Positions 50,008 to 60,023 of a stretch of DNA of 64,000 nt are shown in pieces; position 1 is the first letter of the stretch, and each line of letters starts with the position of its first letter. The translations under genes and the position numbers were made by a program. The stretch comes from Ophiostoma sp. CBS 140.51 (Eukaryota > Ascomycota > Sordariomycetes > Ophiostomatales > Ophiostomataceae), in NCBI GenBank assembly GCA_029298735.1, contig JANSLP010000004.1, forward strand, positions 310,001 through 374,000. The letters run 5' to 3'. The notes below the pieces were generated by a model. It ran no database searches. It was given only the letters and a program-made list of their open reading frames with translations, and was not told the origin of the DNA.

Positions 50008-51050
50008 TGGTGTATGGGGGAGGGGGGTGTTTTGCTGTTGTTTGTGTATGTTCTGATGAAGTAATTCGGTGTATATACTTTCGTGGGAGCTGTATGAGCA
50101 ATGATCGTTTTATCGTCGCACAGTCAGGTTGGCGCTGGAAAGGAAGCTCGTGAGAAAACCACAGCAAAAAGCACTTTACGCGTCGCGGCGACGCGCCAGG
50201 AACACCCAGCAAAATGGCAATGGCGGGCAAGTGGGGCCACCAGGCACCGAATGTGTGGATAAGACGTTTTCTAACAATTTAGCTATATACACGGTAATGA
50301 CCCTGCTGGTCACTGTCTTCCAGCGGTGCAGTCACTGAAAGCGCTGAAGCAAACTGAAAAGCGGGGGCAATTGCTCGGCCAATCCACCCACAGCTCGACT
50401 GCTCAGGTTAAGTTCCGGTCGTGTGTTTTTCCGGGCGAACAACGGCGCCTGCTCACCGCGATTGGGACAAACAAACGCCACCTGCTCTTTCCCCCAAAAC
50501 AATGACCTAATCCACTGGAGGCAAGAGCGACTCACCGGACGAGGTAGCGATCAGTCCAGGCCATCGATTAGGCGATCCTTTTTCGACTCGAACTTTAAAA
50601 ACAAATCGATCGCTTCCAACAGCAAACAACACCATTACTGGCATCACCACTGTTATTCTTTTCTCTCGCCTTTGCAAGCCCATCGTTGATACCAGATTGC
50701 TTTTACTATCTTTATTCTCTATTCATTCTCTGTCGCCCGACTCACACCCTCGGCCGGAATCCTTCCGCTTCCATCCTCCTCCCTCACTTTCCCCTCGAAT
50801 TTCTCATTTTTGTTTTCCGGCTTCAACCTCGATCACTCGACAAACACTCGACCACACGACTTCGAAGACACTCGCATCCTTTCGATCGACGACCGCTGCC
50901 TCTCCGGAATGAGCCGCTGACCGGTATCCCGCACGCTCCGGCGCATCTAATCTTCGACGCGCCGAACTCCCTTTTTTTCTTTTCTCGCTTTCCGCTGGGG
51001 ACGGACCCCCTAATCCGACATCCCGATCGTCGTCGTCGGCCACAATCACG
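50008..51050. other. Divergent promoter, RFC2 / DOA10
   Basis: 1.04 kb. MCB-like palindrome at 50178-50195 on the RFC2 side, CCAAT at 50379-50383 in the middle, and a pyrimidine-rich leader (50690-51000) into the DOA10 ATG. No gene recognised. Confidence 0.6.
50178..50195. promoter_or_regulatory. ACGCGT and GCG-rich palindrome upstream of RFC2
   Basis: ACGCGT at 50178-50183, and CGCGTCGC-G-GCGACGCG (50179-50195) is a perfect 17-bp inverted repeat. It lies 171 bp before the RFC2 ATG and contains two ACGCG cores on opposite strands. Same motif class as at ORC3. Confidence 0.5.
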
Positions 51051-54000
51051 ATGGACTTTGATACACCTTCACAGACGCAGCTGGCGAACCCGCCACAACA
51101 TAATGGCGACGCTGCAATATCCTCCGCCGACGTGGCCAAGAACCTCGAGCCGGACACGTGCCGCATCTGCCGAAGCGAAGGCACCCCTCAAGAACCTCTC
51201 TTCTATCCATGCAAATGTAGCGGCAGCATAAAGTACGTCCACCAGGACTGCCTTATGGAATGGCTATCGCACTCGCAAAAGAAGCACTGCGAGCTGTGCA
51301 AGACGTCCTTTCGCTTCACCAAGCTGTACTCGCCGACGATGCCCAAACAACTGCCCGTCTTGGTGTTTACCCGCCACTTGGCCAAATACTTTTTGCGCAA
51401 CATTGTGGTCTGGCTGCGCGTGTTGCTGGTGGTCTTTGTGTGGCTGGCGCTTCTGCCAGCGCTGACGCGATGGGAGTGGTCGTTCTTCTTCTGGGTAAGC
51501 GAGGAAGGACTGGTGGCCGCACCACAGCGGGCACTCGAGGAAGTTGGTGGTGGCTTGAATGCGACTGTGGCGGCAGCAGCAGAAACAGCATCAGCGGCAG
51601 CGGCAGCGGCAGCGGCAGCGGCAGCGTCTGTCTCGTTGGCAGCCGCTGCGGCGTCGTCTGCTGCTGACAATCTTGCTGGCCTTGCCGTCAACGGTTCAGC
51701 AGCCGCCACGGCGCCAGGCCGGTTGGCTGACGTCTACGGCGTCCTCGACAGCAACCAGACCACGCCATTTACGCTCTTGTCGGTCGCTTTTAAGATTGTT
51801 TGGAAATCATTTTCCACTCTCGAGATCGGGACGATTTTCGCCGGCGACAACGTCACAGAAGCTGTCTACACGGGCCCGCCGTCCCTTCTCAGCAACGTCC
51901 CCCTTTTGCGCACTCTGACCCGGTGGACCTGGATCAATAAAGCGGTCATCTACTCCATGGAGGGCCAGTTCATCACCTTTCTGGTCATTATTTGCTTCAT
52001 CCTCATCATTCTGGTCCGGGACTATGTCCTGCAGCAGCAGCCAGAAATCAACATGCGCGCCGCATTCAATATTGGCGGCGAAGACGGCCTGGGCGCCGAG
52101 GATGCGGCGGCCGGTGTTCCTGGCGTACCCAACGATGCAGGCCAAGCACCCGGCCCACGTCCTCCCCGGGGACCTCGCGGTCAGCACCGTCACCGCCACC
52201 ATCATCATCACCTTCATCATGAGCACGACGTTCTTGATCACGATCATTTCCACGAGCATGACCACCACGGCGCCGGATATGAATCCGGTGGATCGAACTC
52301 GGAGTGGGAAACGGATTCGGACGTGGAGGTGGAGATTGACGCTGCCGAGCTTCTGCGGCCACACGTGCAGGGGCCGGCGCGGGACGGGCTGCAGTTTGGC
52401 CCTGTTTTCGACGACGATTTCCAACGCGGTCCGCCCGTTCCCGATACCAACGGGCCTGCGAACCGCGACGAGCAGAGCGAGTCATCTTCGTCTTCGTCTT
52501 CGTCCTCTGCCGACACAACCGAGGCAACGGACGCGAACGCTACAGCCGCCTCTTCCTCTGCCAACCGTGCGGCTGCTCTGCCAAACTTTGACCGCAACTT
52601 TCCTCTCCCTAGTGAAGGCGGCGCAACGGTCCAGGAGTACATGAACATCTACCGTCGCGCCGACGGCGACCAGCGCCGCATCCTCGAGATTGCTCGCGAA
52701 GAGAACCTCGAGGAGCACCTGCAGTACTGGCTGCGCGTGATGCAGAACGTGGCTGAACGGCGGCAGTCGGACCGTGGCAGCACGGCCAGCACCATCAGTA
52801 CTACGGCGGCTGACGAGGACAACGCAAACAACGCAAACAACATGAAACGGCCTAACGATGCGCCGCCCCGGTTATGGAACGAGCTGATCCAGATGCCAGA
52901 CTCCGCCACGACAGAGATGGCCAGATCAAGCAGCAAGGGCAAGCAACGGGCCGACCAGCCAGCCGACGGTAACACCAACGGTGAAGCATCCAGCAGCACC
53001 CCGGTCACCGAGTTCGAGTACGGTCTGCGACCACGCGCCAACACCGACGGACCCAGCGGGCCATCACGGATCAACCCTCTTGCCAACAACAACTGGTCCT
53101 TTGGTCCCGTGCCGCCCACACAAACGTTTACGCCCGAGTTCATCCAGCCACTTTATGGCGATTCTGCCGAGCGTCTTGACGGTGTTCCCGTCCTTGGCGA
53201 CGCACCCCCTTACCAGGGAGTTACGGAGCCCCGGGAAGGCGATCTTCGTCTGGAGGGTGAACAGAGACGCAGATCCGTGTCGTCGAATGGCAGCTCGCGT
53301 CGCAATAGCATTGCCGGCGGCAACACCAGAAACGGCATGGCCGGCATTGCCGAGGAGACTGGCGCCGGTTCGTCGTCCACAGAGGCGTCAGGTGTGGTGC
53401 CTACTCCCCCTAGCACAGATTCGAGCCGCCGAAATGAGCCTGCTGCCATCCCTCGAACGGGCAACTGGGCCGACCTGATGCGCATCCCCATCGACGACGA
53501 GGCCAACTGGGCTGACATGGCTGAGGGAGATGCTACCGACTTTGAGGATGTGGTCGACGGCCGCGCACCTCCTGTCAACGCCAACAACAATGACAATGGC
53601 CATGAGGTTGTTGCACCACACGGTCAACCAACCCGCGGTCCTCCTCGCCTTGCCCCCCCTCCTCCACCCCCTCCTGCAGCTGCTCAAGCCGCCGCCGCGA
53701 ACCGTGAAGCACCGGCACCCCCAGACAGTCTCCTCGGTGAAGTGGCCAACTTTATTTGGCGTGACCTCGATGACATCGACCCGGCTGATCTGCCGCCCAT
53801 CCAGCCCGACGTAGAAGAGGAAGACCATCTCAACGACATCCTGAATGACGACGATGACGAGGCCCCGATCCCACTGGACGAGCAGGACCGCGAGGCGTTC
53901 GAGGCAGCGGCGGCGGCTGCGGCTGCGGCCAACATGGAAGCCGAAGCCATTGAAGACGCCGAGGACCTCGAGGGTGTTATGGAGCTCCTAGGCATGCGCG

Positions 54001-57000
54001 GCCCCATTGCCGGCCTGTTCCAGAACGTCATCTTCTGCGGATTCTTGGTTACAGTCAGCCTGCTGGTCGGTATCTTCATGCCCTACAACGTCGGCCGCCT
54101 CAGCATCTGGCTCGTTGCCAATCCGATGCGACCCATCATGATGCTTTTCAGCCTGGCCAAGCTGCTCCAGGACATTGCCGCGTTTGCCCTTGGTGGCACG
54201 GCCTACCTCACACTCGTCGTCTTTGACAGCACGTCGACCTTTTCCCAGCTCATCTTCGGCCGCGCTTTGCCCTATGCCAAGTACATTGTGCCGTCCCTAG
54301 CCACCACATGGGACCTTTTGTCGACGTCGGCGGCGCGTGTTATTGAGAACTTTAACATTGACGCGCCGTTCCTGTCGACCGGCGAGATCCGCAATTTCTC
54401 GTCCATTAGCCACGAGGCGCTCATCTGTATCAAGGCCAACATTGGCGCCGTGGCCGTGGGCATTGGACGCGCCATTGCCATGATTGTGACTGGCGAGTTC
54501 TTGTCTCACGGCACTGAGGCCCTCGAGTTTGTCAAGAGCAGCAGCTCCGTCGCTTGGGAACTGCTTCGGTCGCTCCCCGCCGTACTCTCCAACCCGGGCT
54601 CCTGGGTCATCACGCTCGACTCCATGGACCCCGTCCAGGTCAACCCGGCGCTTGCTTACTGGGGCGGCGGCGACCGCAGCCTGGCTATTCTCTTTGGCTA
54701 TGCAGCCATGTGTTTGATTGCTGGCCTGTATCTGCACCGGGGCTCGCCCTTCAGCAGTGGCGCCACTGTGCAGGAGTGGGAGGCATCACTCATTGACGGC
54801 CTCAACCAGGCCAGCGGTGTCCTCAAAGTGATTCTGATTATCGGCATCGAAATGCTTGTGTTCCCGCTCTACTGTGGCCTGCTGCTCGATGTGGCTCTGC
54901 TCCCGCTCTTTGAGGACACAACGCTCGTCTCGCGGCTGCAGTTCAGCATCGACTACCCGCTGACGTCCATCTTTGTGCACTGGTTCGTGGGCACGGGCTA
55001 CATGTTCCACTTTGCCCTGTTTGTCAGTATGTGCCGCAAGATTATGCGCAAGGGCGTGCTCTACTTTATCCGCGACCCCGACGACCCAGAATTCCACCCC
55101 GTTCGCGACGTCCTCGAACGCTCCGTCACGACACAGCTCCGCAAGATATTGTTTTCGGCATTTGTGTATGGCGCACTGGTCATCATCTGCCTGGGCGGTG
55201 TCGTCTGGGGCTTGGCCTATGCTGGCCCGGAAATCCTGCCGATCCACTACTCCTCCAACGAGCCGGTCCTCGAGTTCCCCATCGACTTGTTGTTCTACAA
55301 CTTCTTGATGCCCCTGGCCATCAACTTCTTCAAGCCCAGCGACGGCCTGCACAGCATGTACACCTGGTGGTTCCGCAAGTCGGCACGTGGGCTGCGCATC
55401 ACCTGGTTCCTCTTTGGTGAGCGCCGAATCGACGAGGAGGGCGCGCTTGTTTTGGCACCCGACTCGGAGGACCACCAGAACCGACTGTGGCTGTCCAAGC
55501 AGTTCCTCGAGTACGACGAGGCCAACAACCGCGTCGTGCCCATGGTCACACGGAGCGCCCAGCAGCCCAAGGACACGTACGAGGAACTGGACCTCAACAC
55601 CAATGCCGTGCCCAACCGCAACCCGCGCGACCAGCACCGGCTGATCCGCCGCCGCAAGCCCGACGACTTTAGCATGATGTTCTTTGGCATCAACAAGCAG
55701 AACCTGGTGGAGTCGGGCCAGCTCGTGCCGAACGGCAAGTTTGTGCGGGCACCGGCCTCGGACCAGGTCAAGATCCCTAAGAACAAGGATGTTTTCCTGG
55801 AAGTGACGGACGAGGCCACCCTCAAACGCGAGCTGGGCCACCCGCCCAAGCAGATTGTCATACACGGACCCAACAGCCCCCACCTGCAAGCGGTCGCCGC
55901 CGCCGCTGTGGCTGCCGCCGCCAAGAGAAAAGAGGAGCAGCCGCGGGACATTTACCACGGCAAGCAGTACGAGCTAGTGTACATCCCGCCGTACTTTCGC
56001 GTCCGCATCTTCTTGTTTATTGCCTCGATCTGGATGTTTGCCGCCGTCACGGGTGTCTCTTTCACGATTATTCCCTTGCTCTTTGGCCGTCGTTTGTTCC
56101 GTATGGTGCTCCCCGACAATGTGCGCACCAACGACATATATGCATTCAGCATCGGCATCTACGTGCTCGGCTCGGCCGCCTATTTTGTGTTTCACGCAAA
56201 CTCCATCCTCGCCAAGGCGTGGGCCGCCACCAAGCGCACATTGACGTCGACGTTTTTCCGCAGTGTCGCCATGACAACCCTGAAGGCTATCCAGCGCGTC
56301 CTCAAGGTGGTCTACGCCTACTTCTTCATTGCCATTGTCTTCCCACTCATGGCCACCGCCCTCGTCGAGCTCTACCTGCTGATCCCGCTGCATACCTACC
56401 GCTACCCGCCCGGGTCTTACGGGTTGACTGGGTATGGGTTCTCCGGGTCGTCATCTGCCAGCACCACCAACGAATCCCACCACACGGTCCGCATCATCCA
56501 GTCCTGGACCCTGGGCGTGCTTTACCTCAAGGTCTTGTCGCGCACCATTACGTCGTGGTACCCGGAGGCGCGCCTGACCTCAGCCATTCGCGCCGTCCTC
56601 CGCCGCGGCGAACTCGACCCGGATGTGCGCTTGTTGACGCGGGCCTTTGTCATCCCCGCTCTCGTGTTGTTTTCGGTGGCTGTGGGCCTGCCCATGGTGT
56701 CGGCCAAGGGCTGGGTGGCCGCCGCAACGTCGCTCGAATTCGGCGACACGACGGCGCCCCCGCTCGTGCAGTTCTGGCTACCCAACGCCGTGCCCGAACC
56801 GACGTTCGCCGACCTGCGCATCGTGTACCGCCTCAGTTTTCCCATTGTCGCCTTTCTTGGTCTGGGCATCTGGTCCCTCTGGGGCATGGCCGGCGTCTAT
56901 GCGTCGTGGAAACTGCGGATCCGCGACGAGGCGTACCTCATTGGCGAGCGGCTGCACAACTTCGGCGTGACAAATGCGCCACCGTCGACGGGCCGCCGTG

Positions 57001-57020
57001 GTGCTTTCCGGAGGGCGTGA
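51051..57020 (+). CDS. SSM4: Doa10/Ssm4 (MARCH6/TEB4) ER membrane RING-CH ubiquitin ligase
   Basis: Multi-pass E3 that ubiquitinates cytosolic and membrane degrons at the ER and inner nuclear envelope. Single exon, 1,989 aa (yeast 1,319). RING-CH at residues 37-84: CRICRSEG...CKCSGSIKYVHQDCLMEW...CELC, all eight ligands present (C4-H-C3). Membrane segments start near 119 and again near 310, many more lie in the last 1,000 residues. The TEB4-Doa10 domain is near 1,330-1,420 (VLYFIRDPDDPEFHPVRDVL). Between the first pair and the rest is a long cytosolic insert: His-rich 378-406, Ser-rich, Pro/Ala-rich and acidic runs to about 980. The C-terminus GERLHNFG matches the conserved C-terminal element. 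Ala run near 180-210. NPL4, encoded in this window, acts downstream in the same pathway. Confidence 0.95.
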   Translation: MDFDTPSQTQLANPPQHNGDAAISSADVAKNLEPDTCRICRSEGTPQEPLFYPCKCSGSIKYVHQDCLMEWLSHSQKKHCELCKTSFRFTKLYSPTMPKQLPVLVFTRHLAKYFLRNIVVWLRVLLVVFVWLALLPALTRWEWSFFFWVSEEGLVAAPQRALEEVGGGLNATVAAAAETASAAAAAAAAAAASVSLAAAAASSAADNLAGLAVNGSAAATAPGRLADVYGVLDSNQTTPFTLLSVAFKIVWKSFSTLEIGTIFAGDNVTEAVYTGPPSLLSNVPLLRTLTRWTWINKAVIYSMEGQFITFLVIICFILIILVRDYVLQQQPEINMRAAFNIGGEDGLGAEDAAAGVPGVPNDAGQAPGPRPPRGPRGQHRHRHHHHHLHHEHDVLDHDHFHEHDHHGAGYESGGSNSEWETDSDVEVEIDAAELLRPHVQGPARDGLQFGPVFDDDFQRGPPVPDTNGPANRDEQSESSSSSSSSSADTTEATDANATAASSSANRAAALPNFDRNFPLPSEGGATVQEYMNIYRRADGDQRRILEIAREENLEEHLQYWLRVMQNVAERRQSDRGSTASTISTTAADEDNANNANNMKRPNDAPPRLWNELIQMPDSATTEMARSSSKGKQRADQPADGNTNGEASSSTPVTEFEYGLRPRANTDGPSGPSRINPLANNNWSFGPVPPTQTFTPEFIQPLYGDSAERLDGVPVLGDAPPYQGVTEPREGDLRLEGEQRRRSVSSNGSSRRNSIAGGNTRNGMAGIAEETGAGSSSTEASGVVPTPPSTDSSRRNEPAAIPRTGNWADLMRIPIDDEANWADMAEGDATDFEDVVDGRAPPVNANNNDNGHEVVAPHGQPTRGPPRLAPPPPPPPAAAQAAAANREAPAPPDSLLGEVANFIWRDLDDIDPADLPPIQPDVEEEDHLNDILNDDDDEAPIPLDEQDREAFEAAAAAAAAANMEAEAIEDAEDLEGVMELLGMRGPIAGLFQNVIFCGFLVTVSLLVGIFMPYNVGRLSIWLVANPMRPIMMLFSLAKLLQDIAAFALGGTAYLTLVVFDSTSTFSQLIFGRALPYAKYIVPSLATTWDLLSTSAARVIENFNIDAPFLSTGEIRNFSSISHEALICIKANIGAVAVGIGRAIAMIVTGEFLSHGTEALEFVKSSSSVAWELLRSLPAVLSNPGSWVITLDSMDPVQVNPALAYWGGGDRSLAILFGYAAMCLIAGLYLHRGSPFSSGATVQEWEASLIDGLNQASGVLKVILIIGIEMLVFPLYCGLLLDVALLPLFEDTTLVSRLQFSIDYPLTSIFVHWFVGTGYMFHFALFVSMCRKIMRKGVLYFIRDPDDPEFHPVRDVLERSVTTQLRKILFSAFVYGALVIICLGGVVWGLAYAGPEILPIHYSSNEPVLEFPIDLLFYNFLMPLAINFFKPSDGLHSMYTWWFRKSARGLRITWFLFGERRIDEEGALVLAPDSEDHQNRLWLSKQFLEYDEANNRVVPMVTRSAQQPKDTYEELDLNTNAVPNRNPRDQHRLIRRRKPDDFSMMFFGINKQNLVESGQLVPNGKFVRAPASDQVKIPKNKDVFLEVTDEATLKRELGHPPKQIVIHGPNSPHLQAVAAAAVAAAAKRKEEQPRDIYHGKQYELVYIPPYFRVRIFLFIASIWMFAAVTGVSFTIIPLLFGRRLFRMVLPDNVRTNDIYAFSIGIYVLGSAAYFVFHANSILAKAWAATKRTLTSTFFRSVAMTTLKAIQRVLKVVYAYFFIAIVFPLMATALVELYLLIPLHTYRYPPGSYGLTGYGFSGSSSASTTNESHHTVRIIQSWTLGVLYLKVLSRTITSWYPEARLTSAIRAVLRRGELDPDVRLLTRAFVIPALVLFSVAVGLPMVSAKGWVAAATSLEFGDTTAPPLVQFWLPNAVPEPTFADLRIVYRLSFPIVAFLGLGIWSLWGMAGVYASWKLRIRDEAYLIGERLHNFGVTNAPPSTGRRGAFRRA

Positions 57021-57834
57021 TGTGTACATAGAAATGATGGGCCGTAATATCTCCCTCTTTTGTTTAATTTTGTTTTCTTCTCTCTTCTTTTCAGTATTTC
57101 ATAGAAACGGCTGTTCCATGACAAGGCGGGCGTTTTTGTGTCTTGGTTTGAATTTTAAGTCTTATTAATTACGAGAACGACAAGCAATAATTAATGTCAT
57201 TTTTTCCAAAACATTATAAGTGCAACAGTGGCATGTGGACTGAGTATTGTGCGAAGTGTGACATTGAAAAGTACGCAAAAAGGATAGAGTATCAATGCCC
57301 GCACTGCAATTCTTTTGCGTGTAAGAGGCCGTCTCGCTTAGCTCCGGCTACGTGCGGGATCGCCCTGCGCTGAGAGAGGAAGCTGAGAAATCTTCAATCC
57401 CACAGACGCCTGCTGGGCAGCAGAGCAGGCACGGCCGAGTCCACGCCTGGAAGGTGGCCTGCAAAAGGCTCCAAAATTGCGCTCTAGAAGCTAGGCCTGG
57501 CCGGTACCCCCACCTGGAAAACGTAAAAGAGTGGGGCGTCTTGCATGTTGCACCTGCATGGCAGTCACTCAGCTGCTTGGCTCTTGGTGTCAATGGTGTG
57601 TTTGCCGCCATCCACCATGGTGGGAAGGCGCAATCGTACGGCAAACTGTTTTTGTTTTGTCAGAGACTGACGTCTGTTGGCTCTTTCCTTATTCGTGATT
57701 TCTCCCGTTTTACTCTTGCCCCCTCCTTTCTCTTCCTCTCTCTTTCCCCTTCCTCATTTTTTCTCACTTTCTCACGACTTTGATTTATATTTCGACCTCA
57801 ATCCTCCCTCTGACGAATTACACCCCACAACACA
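57021..57834. other. DOA10/CYS4 intergenic region
   Basis: 814 bp. Bases 57160-57330 are AT-rich and hold a 59-codon Cys-rich ORF (separate entry). 57373-57650 is GC-richer and holds only frames without family features. 57700-57834 is a pyrimidine-rich leader to the CYS4 ATG. Confidence 0.55.
57194..57373 (+). CDS. 59-codon zinc-ribbon-like ORF, undescribed
   Basis: ATG 57194 to TGA 57371-57373. Opens MSFFPKHYKC; seven cysteines at 10, 19, 22, 35, 38, 43 and 54 and histidines at 7 and 37. The core is CxxC-x12-CxxC (YCAKCD...YQCPHCN), with an alternating charged linker (EKYAKRIEY), as in small zinc ribbons. The codons are AT-rich, unlike neighbouring genes. It lies 174 bp after the DOA10 stop on the same strand. 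A GTAAGA inside (57331) could be a splice donor, so the true C-terminus may differ from that read. No family recognised. It could be a small gene, a relic of a mobile element's zinc module, or chance. Confidence 0.35.
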   Translation: MSFFPKHYKCNSGMWTEYCAKCDIEKYAKRIEYQCPHCNSFACKRPSRLAPATCGIALR

Positions 57835-59442
57835 ATGGCTACCCCGCCGTCTACCACACCCACCGCGCCTGCGGACGCCCGCACCACGGCATCGGTGCTG
57901 CAGCTGATTACCGGCACGCCTCTTGTGCGCCTCAACAAGATCCCGCAGTCTCTGGGCATTACGGCGCAGGTCTATGCCAAGGTCGAGCTGTTCAATGCCG
58001 GCGGCAGTGTCAAGGACCGCATTGCGCTGCGCATGATTGAGGAGGCCGAGAAGAGCGGCCGCATCAAGCCGGGCGACACTTTGATTGAGCCGACGAGCGG
58101 CAACACGGGCATTGGCCTGGCGCTGGTAGGTGCCGTCAAGGGCTACAAGACGATTATTACGCTTCCCGAAAAGATGTCGGCCGAAAAGGTGTCGGTGCTG
58201 CGTGCTCTGGGCGCCACCATTATCCGTACGCCGACGCAAGCCGCCTGGGACAGTCCCGAGTCGCACATTGGCGTAGCACGGCGCCTCCAGAAGGAAATCC
58301 CCAACAGCCACATTCTGGACCAGTACACCAACGTGGACAACCCGCGGGCGCACGAGTTTGGCACGGCCGAGGAGATTTGGGCGCAGACGGGCGGCAAGAT
58401 TACGGCAGTAGTGGCGGGCGCGGGCACGGGCGGCACGATTTCGGGCATTGCCAAGGGCCTGCACAAGCACAACCCCAAGATCAAGATTATTGCGGCGGAC
58501 CCGGTGGGCAGTATCCTGGCGGAGCCTGCCTCTCTGAATGAAGAGGGCAACAACACACCGTACAAGGTGGAGGGCATTGGCTACGACTTTGTTCCGGACG
58601 TGCTGGACCGCCAGACCGTGGACAAGTGGTACAAGACGGAGGACCGTGAGTCGTTCCAGCTGGCACGGCGCCTGATTGCCGAGGAGGGTCTGCTTGTGGG
58701 CGGCTCCTCGGGTTCGGCCATGGCGGCCATGATCCGTGCCGTCAAGGACCTGGAGTTGGGCCCCGAAGACGTGGTTGTTGTCGTGCTGCCGGACAGCATC
58801 CGCAGCTACCTGTCCAAGTTTGCCGACGACGACTGGCTGGCCGCCAATGACCTGCTGCCCGTCACCGACAATGGGGCCGAGGCCGAGCAGGCGCACCAGG
58901 AGAAGGATCAGGCCCAGAAGTCGCAAGCTTCCAAGCGCCGGCCAAGCAACCCCTACGGCGAAGACACTGTGCGCAAGCTGCGGCTCAAGCCCGTTACCTC
59001 TGTGCTCGCCGACAGCCCGTGCAAGGACGCCATTGAGACGATGCGCGACAAGGGCTTTGACCAGCTGCCTGTCCTTACCCCCAAGGGCGACCGTCTGGCG
59101 GGTCTGGTGACGCTCGGTAACCTGCTGTCGTACACGTCGCGCGGCCGCATCACGCCCACGAGCCCCGTCAGCGCGGCCATGTTTGATTTCGGTCGTCTGG
59201 ACGAGGTGGTGACCGACCCGCGCGACATTCTCGTTGACAAGGCGGACCGGCGCAAGGACAAGCGTGGCTTTGTGGAGATTACCATGGACACGCCACTGTC
59301 GGTGCTGAGCCGGTTCCTGGAGTGGAACAGTGCGGCGATCGTGACGGAGCGCAGCGGAGATGCACGCACGGCCAAGCCTGTGGCGGTTGTGACCAAGGTG
59401 GACCTCCTGACATGGATGATGAAGGAGTTGAAGAGCGAGTAG
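57835..59442 (+). CDS. CYS4: Cystathionine beta-synthase
   Basis: Condenses homocysteine and serine to cystathionine, first step of reverse transsulfuration. Single exon, 535 aa. No N-terminal heme domain, as in yeast Cys4 (507 aa). The PLP fold II catalytic domain spans about 20-350: ITGTPLVRLNKIPQSLGI, the PLP lysine K60 in GGSVKDR, substrate loop PTSGNTGIG near 90, and the phosphate-binding GAGTGGTISG near 200. A CBS-domain pair lies at 380-530: LRLKPVTSVLADSPCKDAIE and FVEITMDTPLSVLSRFLEWN. The latter is where AdoMet binds in the human enzyme; yeast and fungi are not AdoMet-activated. Pyrimidine leader upstream. Confidence 0.96.
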   Translation: MATPPSTTPTAPADARTTASVLQLITGTPLVRLNKIPQSLGITAQVYAKVELFNAGGSVKDRIALRMIEEAEKSGRIKPGDTLIEPTSGNTGIGLALVGAVKGYKTIITLPEKMSAEKVSVLRALGATIIRTPTQAAWDSPESHIGVARRLQKEIPNSHILDQYTNVDNPRAHEFGTAEEIWAQTGGKITAVVAGAGTGGTISGIAKGLHKHNPKIKIIAADPVGSILAEPASLNEEGNNTPYKVEGIGYDFVPDVLDRQTVDKWYKTEDRESFQLARRLIAEEGLLVGGSSGSAMAAMIRAVKDLELGPEDVVVVVLPDSIRSYLSKFADDDWLAANDLLPVTDNGAEAEQAHQEKDQAQKSQASKRRPSNPYGEDTVRKLRLKPVTSVLADSPCKDAIETMRDKGFDQLPVLTPKGDRLAGLVTLGNLLSYTSRGRITPTSPVSAAMFDFGRLDEVVTDPRDILVDKADRRKDKRGFVEITMDTPLSVLSRFLEWNSAAIVTERSGDARTAKPVAVVTKVDLLTWMMKELKSE

Positions 59443-60023
59443 ACAAGAGGAGCGGCAGACAAAAAAAGAAGAGAAGAAAGTGGTGAGAGCCGGAAAAGCG
59501 CGAGCCGAGATGTGTCGTACGAGACAGGCACGGACACGGAATAATTACGGGATGTAATAAGATTTAAGAGGACAGACGGACAGACGACGTCACGTCAGAC
59601 GTTAAACGGTGCATATTCAACATGGGATTAGAGGGCATAGACGTTCCAGATTCCTCCTCTGGGTTTTAGTTCTCGGGCATTTGGCCGGGGTTTGCTTGTT
59701 TGCTTTGGGGTTTGCTTTTAGTTTCGTCTCTTGTTTGTCTGATTTTGCCTTTTGATTAAAGATATTATATTTTTGGCGGTTTTGCTAATTCTACAATTTG
59801 ATTTTTCTATTATCGTATTAGGTATTTTTGGGTAGTCGTAATTCGTGTTGTTACAACAAAATAATGATTCAAGGACAGTCGATCCCAAGCTTCCAGGTTT
59901 CCATGTTTCCATGCGCTCTCTTTCCCAGACAGTAAACAACAATATATTGCACGCTCTCTCCACTCAACATCGTACCACTCCCCCTAGGCAGCTGCCATCT
60001 CGTATTCTCTTCTGGTGTCCCAC
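59443..60023. other. Convergent 3' region, CYS4 / SRPRB
   Basis: 581 bp, T-rich in 59640-59830. No gene or structure recognised. Confidence 0.6.

Noticed and set aside
57352..57783. 143-codon + strand ORF upstream of CYS4
   Set aside because: Ends in a Ser/Leu/Phe-rich pyrimidine leader. No family match and no plausible start context.
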